Shown here piece after piece: positions 20,889 to 30,102 of a stretch of 64,000 nt of DNA. The translations under genes were made by a program, and so were the position numbers. Origin of the DNA: Porphyra umbilicalis (taxonomy: Eukaryota; Rhodophyta; Bangiophyceae; Bangiales; Bangiaceae); assembly GCA_002049455.2 (NCBI GenBank), contig KV918835.1:186001-250000 (forward strand), in the 5' to 3' direction. A model generated the notes under the pieces. That model worked only from the letters and a program-made list of their open reading frames with translations. It did not search any database and was not told the DNA's origin. Position 1 is the stretch's first letter, and the number at the start of each line of letters is the position of its first letter.

Positions 20889-22175
20889 TCAGCAAAGCCC
20901 CATGGCCTCGACATGCTTGTCGTGCTTGGTATTGCCGAGCTCCTTCGTCATCGGGTCCGCCACCATGTCGTCAGTTGCACAATGTTCCAGTGTCACCTTT
21001 TCCGTCGTGATGGCCTGGCGCACGAAGTGGTATAGAATGTCGATGTGCTTGGTGCGCTTGTGCTCGACGGGGTTCTTGGAGAAGTCAATGCACCCGCTGT
21101 TGTCGACCTTGATGTTGATCGGCCCGCCCCAGATCGCTGTCCGCAGCCCTTGAGATGCCACGCTTTGCACGAGCTTGTTCAGCCAAACACCTTCCTTGCT
21201 GGCCTCACATAGAGCCATGTACTCAGCTTCCATCAGCGACAGCGCCACCGTCTTCTGCAACTTAGAACCCCAGCTGACGGCTTCTCCGCCAAAAATGAGG
21301 GTGAAGCCCGTCGTAGAACGTCGCGTCTCGTGGTCACCCGCCCAGTCGGCATCACTATAGCCCTGTAGAACACAGGAAGCGCTCTTGTCGAAGACCAGCC
21401 CTTTGTCCATCGAACGCTTGACATACCGTAGAACGCGCTTGATCGCCGCCCAATGCTCCTTGCCGTAGCACGAGACAAACCGACTCAGCTTCCCGATGGC
21501 GAAGGCGAGGTCAGGACGCGCTCCGACCATCAGGTACATCAAACTGCCGACGGCTTCGCGATAGGGCAGCGCGTCGTCGCTCTCGTCGGCCTTGACCAGC
21601 TGCAGGCCCACCTCCAGCGGCGTTCCGATCGGGTTGCACTCCGCCATCCCGAACTTCTCGAGCACTTGCGCCGCGTACTTGCCCTGCGACAGCTTGAGGG
21701 TGCCCAACGCCTTGTCACGTCTTACCTCTAGCCCGAGGATGACCTTCGCCTCGCCCAGGTCCTTCATCTCAAAATGCTGGTGCAGATCGTCCTTAATCTT
21801 GTAGATCGCCGCCAGGCTTGATGCCACCAACAGGAGATCGTCGACGTACACCAGGACGATGATGATTTCGCCGTCATCCATAATGAGGTAGAGGCATGCA
21901 TCCGGGTCAATGTTGTCAAACCCCTGCGACTTGAGGAAGTCGTCGAGCTTGGCGTACCACATCTTTGGTGCTTGCTTCAGCCCATACAGCGCTTGAAGGA
22001 GACGACACACCTTGTCAGGACACGTCGGATCGACATAGCCGTCTGGATGCTCCATGCAGACCTCCTCGTCAAGGTCCTCGTTGAGGAATGCCGTCTTGAC
22101 GTCCATCTGATGTAGCTCCCACCCGTTCGCCGCCGTCATCGCCAGGATGCATCGAATGGTGGTGAACTTGGCCAC
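20889..22175 (-). CDS. Copia A reverse transcriptase and RNase H region
   Basis: 428 codons. The ORF holds the reverse transcriptase motifs HQMDVKTAFLN and LVYVDDLLL and the RNase H motif YSDADWAGDHETRRSTTGF, then TKHIDILYHFVR near the C-terminus, in the order normal for Ty1/copia Pol. Its product would copy the element RNA to DNA in cytoplasmic particles. The element as a whole has a few breaks. Confidence 0.9.
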   Translation of the reverse strand: MAKFTTIRCILAMTAANGWELHQMDVKTAFLNEDLDEEVCMEHPDGYVDPTCPDKVCRLLQALYGLKQAPKMWYAKLDDFLKSQGFDNIDPDACLYLIMDDGEIIIVLVYVDDLLLVASSLAAIYKIKDDLHQHFEMKDLGEAKVILGLEVRRDKALGTLKLSQGKYAAQVLEKFGMAECNPIGTPLEVGLQLVKADESDDALPYREAVGSLMYLMVGARPDLAFAIGKLSRFVSCYGKEHWAAIKRVLRYVKRSMDKGLVFDKSASCVLQGYSDADWAGDHETRRSTTGFTLIFGGEAVSWGSKLQKTVALSLMEAEYMALCEASKEGVWLNKLVQSVASQGLRTAIWGGPINIKVDNSGCIDFSKNPVEHKRTKHIDILYHFVRQAITTEKVTLEHCATDDMVADPMTKELGNTKHDKHVEAMGLC

Positions 22176-22772
22176 CGGAGCGAACGTTTTGTTGAAGTCG
22201 AGCCCCTTGATCTGCCGGTTCCCTATAAAGCACAGGCGCGCCTTGTGCCGCGTCGTGTTGTTCCCGTTCTTGTCAACCTCGATCTTTACCTTGTAAACTC
22301 ACTTGCCCTTCAGCACGCGTCGACTGGCCGGGCGATCCGTCAAGCGCCAAGTCTAGTTCTTGCGGATGGCCTCCATCTCCTCGTCCATAGCAATCTTCCA
22401 CTTATCCGATTCTTTCCCTTGAACGGCTTGCACGTACGACGTGGGCGCCTCGTGAGCAACTAGGCTCACCGGTCGCCAGTACTCGACAGGTGGTCGCCGC
22501 GCTCTGCCGCCCCGACGCAGCGTGTCTTGAGAGCCGCCACAACCTTGATTGTCGTCCGCGGACTTGTCAGATCCATCGTCTTGCTTGTCGTCCTTATCGT
22601 CATTGTCAGCATCTACGTCTTCGCCGTCGCTTGCAGAACGCAAGCCCGTCTCGACTCCGACGTTTTCGTCTCCGGGAAGCTCCTCTGCAACTTCTGCCAC
22701 CTCGCTTACGTTCGTCTCGGCGAACACGACGCTTCGTGCCTTGACGACCTTGCCGTCGTCGAGGATGACCTT

Positions 22773-24815
22773 TTACGCCTTGCTGCCATCGGGATAGCCT
22801 AAGAAGACGCCCTTCGCTGCCTCGTCGCCAAACTTGCCGTCGATGTGACTCTTGTGCAGCACGACCCAGCATGTCGACCCAAACACCCACATGTGGCATA
22901 CGTTGGGCTTATTCCCGGTCCACAGCTCAAAAGGCGTCTTGCCAACGGGAAGCGCCCTGCTCGTGACGCGGTTCTTGATGTACACCGCCGTCTTGATGGC
23001 ATCCGCCCAAAGATCCTGATCGACGTCCTTGTGTCGCATCATTGTGCGAGCCATCTGCACGAGAACTCGGTTGAGCCGCTCAGCAACTCCGTTCTGCTGC
23101 GGCGTGTCGGGCACCGTGGTCTGGTGCGTCGTGCCGTTCTCATCGTGAAGAGCCTTGAATGCGTTCGACACGTACTCGCCGCCATTGTCGGATCGCAGGA
23201 TCTTGATTTTGGTTCCCGTGTGCAGCTGGGCCTTAGTCAGCCACTTCTTGTACTCAGAGAGCAGATCGCTCTTCTTCGGCAGAAAGACCACGTCGGTCCA
23301 ACGGGACAAGTCGTCGGTGAAGGTGCCGAAGTAGAGCGCACCGCCACGCGACGGCTCCGACATTGGCCCGCCCAGGTCCGAGTGCACGAGCTGCAGGCGC
23401 TTTGTCACTCGACCTCCTCCTGCACTAGGCATAGGCGTCATAGCCGCCTTCCCATACACGCACGGCTCGCAGACGTCCTTGACCGCCATGGAAGAGCACT
23501 TGAGTCCATCGATGTCCTTGTTCTTGATCATCCGCTTGACGCCAGCCACGTTGACGTGCCCAAGGCGCTCATGCCAGAGCTGAAGAGAGGCCACCGCAGC
23601 AATATCCGATAGTGGGGCCATGTCCAGGTGGTAGAGCCCGTTCTTACGAGTGCCGCGCGCAGCAGTCTTCTCGTTCATCTTGATGATCGTCTTACCGCCC
23701 TTGAATGACACCTCCGCCTCACGCTCCTCCATCATGCCGACCGACATGAGGTTGAAGCCCATTGTAGGAACATGGAGCACCTTCTCCAACTTGATCTTGC
23801 GCGTCTTGCCGTGAACGATGACATTGAGCACGACGGTTCCGACGCCCGCCGTGGCTACGGACCCCTTGTCACCCATCGTGACGCTCCGTCCCGTTGTCGT
23901 ATGGTAGTCGTCAAAGCACCCGCGCATCCAGCACATGTGTGCAGACGCCGCAGAGTCCACTAGCCACGACTTGGAGATGTCATCGCTGTCAGCTGCATTG
24001 CCCACCAGACAGATGGCGTCGTCGCTGTCGCTACCATCGTCAGCCGCAATCGCGGCCACCTTGTCATGTCTCTGCTTCTTGGCCTTGAGCTCTGGGCAGT
24101 CGTGAGAGATATGCCCAAACTTATGGCAGTAGTAACACTCGATCTTGGAGAGGTCACCACGGCGGCCTTGACCTCGATAGTTGGCGCCGACGAGTGCCAT
24201 GTCGCCAATGCGCTTCGTCGCCGGTGACTTGTCCGCCTGCCGCCGCTCCTCCTGAAGCAAGCGGCTCTTGACAAAGTCGAGGCTCAGCTCGTCCTCGCCC
24301 TTGGCGTCGAGAGCCACTAGCAGGTTCTCGTACTTGGACGTCAGCCCGTTAAGGACGCTCATGGCAACGTCCATCTCCGTCACCTCGCCGCCCATGGCCT
24401 TAAGGTTCTCGCCGAGGTTGCGCACGCGGTTGATGTAGCTAAGCATGCCCTCGCCGACGGTCAATTCGACGGTGTAGAACTCGCGTCGCGCCTTCATCTT
24501 GTTCATCAAACTCTTGCGCTGGAAGACACCTTGCAGCGTCGACCACATTTCCGCCGTCGTCTTGCAGCCCGACACGTGCTCGAGCTGCTCAGATCCAAGG
24601 GTGAGCCCGATGATGGTGCTCGCCTTCGTGTCTCGACGCTTCCACACCGCCAACTCGCGGGTCTCCGCGTCCGTCGGCTTGCCGTCTTTGTCAAGCATAT
24701 CGTCCAGGTCGCGCAGCGCGAGGACCATCTTAGTGCGCTGACGCAACTCCTGGAAGGTCGTCTCCGTCAACTTGTCGATCTTGATGCCGCCCATTCCGGC
24801 ATCGCCTCCGTCCAT
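22773..24815 (-). CDS. Copia A gag, protease and integrase region
   Basis: 680 codons. It starts MDGGDAGMGGIKIDKL and holds a UBN2-type gag (HVSGCKTTAEMWSTLQGVF), a zinc knuckle (CYYCHKFGHISHDCP), the protease active site (WLVDSAASAHMC), the gag-pre-integrase motif (LQLWHERLGHVN) and the integrase core with LVHSDLGGPM, RSDNGGEYVSNAF and DTPQQNGVAERLNRV. The order PR-INT-RT is diagnostic of Ty1/copia. The element as a whole has a few breaks. Confidence 0.93.
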   Translation of the reverse strand: MDGGDAGMGGIKIDKLTETTFQELRQRTKMVLALRDLDDMLDKDGKPTDAETRELAVWKRRDTKASTIIGLTLGSEQLEHVSGCKTTAEMWSTLQGVFQRKSLMNKMKARREFYTVELTVGEGMLSYINRVRNLGENLKAMGGEVTEMDVAMSVLNGLTSKYENLLVALDAKGEDELSLDFVKSRLLQEERRQADKSPATKRIGDMALVGANYRGQGRRGDLSKIECYYCHKFGHISHDCPELKAKKQRHDKVAAIAADDGSDSDDAICLVGNAADSDDISKSWLVDSAASAHMCWMRGCFDDYHTTTGRSVTMGDKGSVATAGVGTVVLNVIVHGKTRKIKLEKVLHVPTMGFNLMSVGMMEEREAEVSFKGGKTIIKMNEKTAARGTRKNGLYHLDMAPLSDIAAVASLQLWHERLGHVNVAGVKRMIKNKDIDGLKCSSMAVKDVCEPCVYGKAAMTPMPSAGGGRVTKRLQLVHSDLGGPMSEPSRGGALYFGTFTDDLSRWTDVVFLPKKSDLLSEYKKWLTKAQLHTGTKIKILRSDNGGEYVSNAFKALHDENGTTHQTTVPDTPQQNGVAERLNRVLVQMARTMMRHKDVDQDLWADAIKTAVYIKNRVTSRALPVGKTPFELWTGNKPNVCHMWVFGSTCWVVLHKSHIDGKFGDEAAKGVFLGYPDGSKA

Positions 24816-24958
24816 GATGTCGTCTTGTCGTATTGCCCGACCTTGCCGAGCCGTTCGCCTTGACCGTCACGTCCTGGAAGCACCTTGACCTCGTCCTCTT
24901 CGCACTTGCCGCGACCGCCGTGACACCAGCTGGCACACCTTGCTCTTGTCACAGCCCC

Positions 24959-24976
24959 GGCTCTGGGCCCATAACC
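24959..24976 (-). other. Copia A primer-binding site (initiator tRNA-Met half)
   Basis: On the plus strand GGCTCTGGGCCCATAACC lies directly inside the 5' LTR. It contains CTGGGCCCATAACC, the anticodon-arm sequence of eukaryotic initiator tRNA-Met, so the minus-strand site would pair with an internal tRNA-Met fragment as in Drosophila copia. Confidence 0.8.
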
Positions 24977-25394
24977 TGTTGAAACGCAGTAGGAATGGGG
25001 GTTGGGGATCCACGGTGAAGTGGTTGAGTGGCTTGAGCTTGTGTGTGTGTGTGCGAACGTGCTTTGTTGGTCGTCCTAAGGTTCGCCCGCCTCTCCCAAC
25101 CGAGAGCACCTCTCAAATAGTCCCCACCGGCCCAAGTGCTCCCCCCTCTCGCGCCCACACCGACGCCCACGCCCTCGCACCAAATCGAATCACTCACCAA
25201 ATCAAAAGCCACTAGAGCAAAGCGAAGATCAAATCCAAAACATGCCAAAAGTAACGCCCCAAGATCACCCAACACGAATGTGTGCAACTTGACCACGTCT
25301 TGCAAATGTACCATGTGGGGTACCATGAGGGTCACCGACCATCATCCATCCTCAAACCGCCAGTGGAGTCGGCGACGAGCATTACAGTCCAACA
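24977..25394 (-). repeat. Copia A 5' LTR
   Basis: 418 bp. Nearly identical to 20436-20853 and clearly related to the copia B and solo LTRs. Confidence 0.95.
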
Positions 25395-25399
25395 CGGCG

Positions 25400-27707
25400 T
25401 CGCTTGCCGTCTCGTCGGCTTCCTCCTTTCGACCTGTCGTGGGTCAACTGGCGCCACTCCTCCTCCGTCGTCGTCTCGTCGTCGGCCTCGTAGGCCTCCG
25501 TGTTACGTTCCACCTCGTGGATGACGTGCACCCCCGTGGCGGCCGCCTGCACGGTCACGGTGGCTGCGCCGGCACTCCCCGACGACCGCGCCCGCTTGAC
25601 CGCCTCGCGCGCGGTGTGCGCCCGCTCCTGCTGCTCCGGGGTCATGATGGGGCACTGCTCCACCCAGTGCCCCAGGTCGTAGCACATGACACAGGCCCTT
25701 CAACGGCGCATGGCGCCGCCAGCGGGGTACCCGCGCGGGTGAGTAGAGTCCCGCCCGGCATGGCTATACGCCGCGCTGGGGCGTCCTGGGAAGAGGACCA
25801 CTGTCCTCAGCCGGGACCCGGCGGCTCCGGACGCGGCGGAGCCTGGGCCCCGCGTCAGCGGTGACGCGAACTCCGTCGTGCGGCGGTACCCCGTTTGGGG
25901 ACCCGCGCTCGGGCCCCAACCCGACGGGACTGGGCCGCCGGTACCGGCGACGAGGGCCGCGGAGCCCTCTCCCTCGGCCGCAGCCAGGGCGGCCTGTGCC
26001 GCGTTCCAATCCCAAGTCGCTCCGCGGGGTCAGCGACAGCCGGTTTTGGGCCGGTGGCTTCGGTACCAACTTCACCTTGTGCAGGGCCCGAAAAAACTTC
26101 CCTTCCCGATTTAAGTTGGCCTTCAGCTTCGTGAACGACCGCCCAGCCGTGTTGTATTGCCGCGCAGCAGCCCAGAGGGACTCGGAGAGCCCTTGCAACA
26201 GCACCGACTCAAGCTCCTTTCCGTCCAAGAGGGCTCCGAGAGCGGCATTCAACGCCACGACGCGGTCCAGGAACTGCCCCTCGGTTTCCCGCGCGTGTTG
26301 CTTGGCATACTGCAGCTCGCGGGGGCGGTCGGAAAGGACGTCCTCGTCCAGGAACTCCTCCAGCAGTTCCCGGGTTATGTGCTTGAACTTGGGCTGGGCG
26401 GCCACCGCCGCCGTGTCGCTGCCCATCGGCACCACGTGGCGGATGACCACCGTGACGGTCTTGGAGACCATCCACTGAAGCAGGTACACCGCGGCCCCTT
26501 TTGGTCACGCCGAGGGCGTCGCAGGAGGTATTGAGCTTCCACAGGAAGTTGATGACGCTCACCAGGTCCTTGGAGTCCCAACGCCGATCCTCCGCGAGCA
26601 TCATCTCCTTGAGTTCACGCCGGTTATACTGCTGCTGCGCCCGCTGCGTGCGCGAGAACCCGGATGTGCGGTCGCACGGACGATTTGCGTCCGTCTTGAA
26701 CAGGGGCCCACCCCCGAGGTCCGGGACCCGCTCCAACCGTTGGTCGTGTCGCAGACGCCGGACCACCTCGCCCACGATCGACTGGCGGAATTCCACCATC
26801 AACGCCGCCGGTTCGGCCGTATGCTCGGAATCCGCGTCACTATCGGAGGAATGGGCCCCAGCATGGACGACGCCCGCCACGGAGGTGGCCCAACTGGGCG
26901 TGGGCGCCGCCGACATGGTGGACGCACTCGGCCCCGCCCGCGGGGCCACGCAAGGTGGCGCGGGCGGCGCTTCGGGCATGGAAATGAGGCTGTCTCGGTG
27001 ATCCAGTCCCGCAGGCGGCGAAGCTCCCTCAGCTCCTGTCGCATCTCGGTGATGAGCAGCTGCGACTCGGTCGTGTCAACGGCTGTCTCGGGGCGGCGCC
27101 CGCCCAACCGCTGCGACCCGCGCACGGAGTGTCCACGGCGCCCCAAGAGGATCCTCATCTGGGCCGCGCTGTCGTCCGTTGGCAACGAGGCCCCGTGGCG
27201 GCGCTTGGTGCACGCCGCCGCCCATGCGGAGGACATCTCCTCCGCCTCCGTCGTGTCCACCTCCGTCGTCTGCGCGTCCGCCCGTCGGCGCGCGGCGGAC
27301 GACGGGGGCGGACCGTTCGCGCCTGCGTCCCGGGTCCTCGGTGGGGCGAAAACGTCGCGTCGACGCGCCATGTCCCGGGGGGTGTTCGCGGGCCCCCCCG
27401 GACCCCGTTGGGATGTCATCTCCGTCAGCCCCTGGTCTGAGGCGACGGCTCGGTCGGTCGCCGCGAGATACACGTAGTTCGGGTCAAAGAGCGACGGGCG
27501 ATGCACCGTCGCCACCGATTGACCGCCCGCCGTCGACGACGCCGGGCCGCCTCGGCCCAAAGCGATGAGGTCAGGCAAGGACGGCAGCCCGCCCCGTCCG
27601 TCCGGCCGGGCCCCGGCAACCGCGGCGACGTCACCGTCGCTCAAGACCGCGCGAGGCGTGCCCCCGGCCAGGGACGAGGAAGAAGAAGAGAAAGCGATGC
27701 GTTCCAT
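25400..27707 (-). pseudogene. Gypsy 1 gag region
   Basis: Fossil gag. A capsid-like core includes LLEEFLDEDVLSDRPRELQY and FLDRVVALNAALGALLDG, followed near 25690-25640 by a zinc knuckle CVMCYDLGHWVEQC (C-x2-C-x4-H-x4-C). The upstream part is Ala/Pro/Arg-rich. It is broken by a few frame changes. Confidence 0.7.
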
Positions 27708-27810
27708 GGCCCAGGGGGCCGCGGCGCGTGCCGTGAGGCGGTTCCTCCAACGAGCCCGTACAACCTCGACATCGGTGCCAGAGGTCCTGCAACCGGGAGT
27801 GGGACCAATG

Positions 27811-27830
27811 GTCTCGCCCGGAGCGCCAAA
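27811..27830 (-). other. Gypsy 1 primer-binding-like segment
   Basis: The minus strand reads TTTGGCGCTCCGGGCGAGAC directly inside the 5' LTR; the TGGCGC start is typical of a tRNA 3'-end complement. The exact tRNA was not identified. Confidence 0.5.
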
Positions 27831-27993
27831 TGTAGCACAACTCCGTAGCCACGGTCCAGAGGAGGGAAGTAACCCACCGCTGCCGCCCCAAGAACGTGGC
27901 CCCTATAGGATCACCCGATCCGGGAACAGGGGACGCCAAAGGTTCAAGACAAAAGGCACGGTTTACTTGCCGGCGACGACGGTGCCTCCTACC

Positions 27994-28411
27994 TGTTGAA
28001 TCGCAGTGGGGATAGGGGTTGGGGGACCACGGGGAAGTGGTTGAGTGGCTTGAGCTTGTGTGTGTGTGTGCGAACGTGCTTTGTTGGTTGTCCTAAGGTT
28101 CGCCCGCCTCTCCCAACCGAGAGCACCTCTCAAATAGTCCCCACCGGCCGAAGTGCTCCCCCCTCTCGCGCCCACACCGACGCCCACGCCCTCGCACCAA
28201 TTCGAATCACTCCCCAAATCAAAAGCCACTAGAGCAAAGCGAAGATCAAATCCAAAACATGCCAAAAGTAACAACCCAAGATCACCCAACACGAATGAGT
28301 GCAACTTGACCACGTCTTGCAAATGTACCATGTCGGGTACCATATGGGTCACCGACCATCGTCCAACCGCTAACTAACAGTGGAGTCGGCGACGAGCATC
28401 ACAGTCCAACA
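27994..28411 (-). repeat. Copia B 3' LTR
   Basis: 418 bp, TGTTG...CAACA. Confidence 0.95.
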
Positions 28412-28446
28412 CTCCTCCTTGCTTGTTGCCGCGGCGGTTCTTGTTT

Positions 28447-30027
28447 TCAGCAAAGCCCCATGGCCTCGACATGCTTGTCGTGCTTGGTCTTGCCGAGCTC
28501 CTTCGTCATCGGGTCCGCCACCATGTCGTCCGTTGCACAATGCTCCAGTGTCACCTTTTCCGTCGTGATGGCCTGGCGCACGAAGTGGTAGCGAATGTCG
28601 ATGTGCTTAGTGCGCTTGTGCTCGACGGGGTTCTTGGAGAAGTCAATGCACCCGCTGTTGTCGACCTTGATGTTGATCGGCCCGCCCCAGATCGCTGTCC
28701 GCAGCCCTTGAGATGCCACGCTTTGCACGAGCTTGTTCAGCCAAACAGCTTCCTTGCTGGCCTCACATAGAGCCATGTACTCGGCTTCCATCGTCGACGG
28801 CGCCACCGTCTTCTGCAACTTAGAACCCCAGCTGACGGCTGCTCCGCCAAAAATGAAGGTGAAGCCCGTCGTAGAACGTCGCGTCTCGTGGTCACCCGCC
28901 CAGTCGGCATCACTAAAGCCTTGTAGAACACAGGAAGCGTTCTTGTCGAAGACCAGCCCCTTGTCCATCGAACCCTTGACGTACCGTAGAACGCGCTTGA
29001 TCGCCGCCCAATGCTCCTTGCCGTAGCACGAGACAAACCGACTCAGCTTCCCGATAGCGAAGGCGAGGTCAGGACGTGTCCCGACCATCAGGTACATTAG
29101 ACTGCCGACGGCTTCGCGGTAGGGCAGCGCGTCCTCGCTCTCGTCGGCCTTGACCAGCTGCAGGCCCACCTCCAGCGGCGTTCCGATCGGGTTGCACTCC
29201 GCCATACCGAACTTCTCCAGCACTTGCGCCGCGTACTTGCCCTGCGACAGCTTGAGGGTGCCCAACGCCTTGACACGTCTTATCTCTAGCCCGAGGATGA
29301 CCTTCGCCTCGCCCAGGTCCTTCATCTCAAAACGCTGGTGCAGAGCGTCCTTAATCTTGTAGATCGCCGCCAGGCTTGATGCCACCAACAGGAGATCGTC
29401 GACGTACACCAGGACGATGATGATTTCGCCGTCATCCATGAGGAGGTAGAGGCATGCATCTGGGTCAATGTTGTCAAACCCCTGCGACTTGAGGAAGTCG
29501 TCGAGCTTGGCGTACCACATCTTGGGAGCTTGCTTCAACCCATACAACGCTTGAAGGAGACGACAAACTTTGTCAGGATACGTCGGATCGACATAGCCGT
29601 CTGGCTGCTCCATGTAGACCTCCTCTTCAAGGTCGCCGTTGAGGAATGCCGTCTTGACGTCCATCTGATGTAGCTCCCACCCGTTCGCCGCCGTCATCGC
29701 CAGGATGCATCGGATGGTAGTGAATTTGGCCACCGGCGCGAACGTCTCGTTGAAGTCGAGCCCCTTGATCTGCCGGTTCCCCATGAAGCACAGACGCGCC
29801 TTGTGCCGCGTCGTGTTGTTCCCGTTCTTGTCAACCTCGTTCTTGACCTTGTACACCCACTTGCCCTTCAGCACGCGTCGACTGGCCGGGCGATCCGTCA
29901 AGCGCCAAGTCTTGTTCTTGCGGATGGCCTCCATCTCCTCGTCCATGGCAATCTGCCACTTAGCCGATTCCTGCCCTTGAACGGCTTGCACGTACGTCGT
30001 GGGCGCCTCGTGAGCAACCAGGCTCAC
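28447..30027 (-). CDS. Copia B reverse transcriptase and RNase H region
   Basis: 526 codons. It extends further upstream than its copia A counterpart, with WKIAMDEEMEAIRKNKTW-type sequence (here WQIAMDEEMEAIRKNKTWRL) at the start of the reverse transcriptase domain, then ELHQMDVKTAFLNGDLEEEV, LVYVDDLLL, FSDADWAGDHETRRSTTGF and KHIDIRYHFVRQAI. The Pol order and motifs are normal for Ty1/copia. The element as a whole looks nearly whole. Confidence 0.93.
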   Translation of the reverse strand: MSLVAHEAPTTYVQAVQGQESAKWQIAMDEEMEAIRKNKTWRLTDRPASRRVLKGKWVYKVKNEVDKNGNNTTRHKARLCFMGNRQIKGLDFNETFAPVAKFTTIRCILAMTAANGWELHQMDVKTAFLNGDLEEEVYMEQPDGYVDPTYPDKVCRLLQALYGLKQAPKMWYAKLDDFLKSQGFDNIDPDACLYLLMDDGEIIIVLVYVDDLLLVASSLAAIYKIKDALHQRFEMKDLGEAKVILGLEIRRVKALGTLKLSQGKYAAQVLEKFGMAECNPIGTPLEVGLQLVKADESEDALPYREAVGSLMYLMVGTRPDLAFAIGKLSRFVSCYGKEHWAAIKRVLRYVKGSMDKGLVFDKNASCVLQGFSDADWAGDHETRRSTTGFTFIFGGAAVSWGSKLQKTVAPSTMEAEYMALCEASKEAVWLNKLVQSVASQGLRTAIWGGPINIKVDNSGCIDFSKNPVEHKRTKHIDIRYHFVRQAITTEKVTLEHCATDDMVADPMTKELGKTKHDKHVEAMGLC

Positions 30028-30102
30028 CGGGCGCCAGTACTCGACAGGGGGTCGCCGCGCTCTGCCGCTCCGACGCAGCGTGTCTTGAGAGCCGCCACAA
30101 CC

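Larger units (their letters stand above)
20436..25394 (-). mobile_element. Ty1/copia element A
   Basis: 4959 bp, minus strand. Both LTRs are 418 bp (20436-20853 and 24977-25394), begin TGTTG and end CAACA, and differ at only a handful of positions, so it is young. The 5-bp target duplication CGGCG lies at 20431-20435 and 25395-25399. Order: LTR, primer-binding site, gag, protease, integrase, reverse transcriptase, RNase H, LTR. It is inserted in gypsy 1. Nearly whole, with a few breaks. Confidence 0.95.
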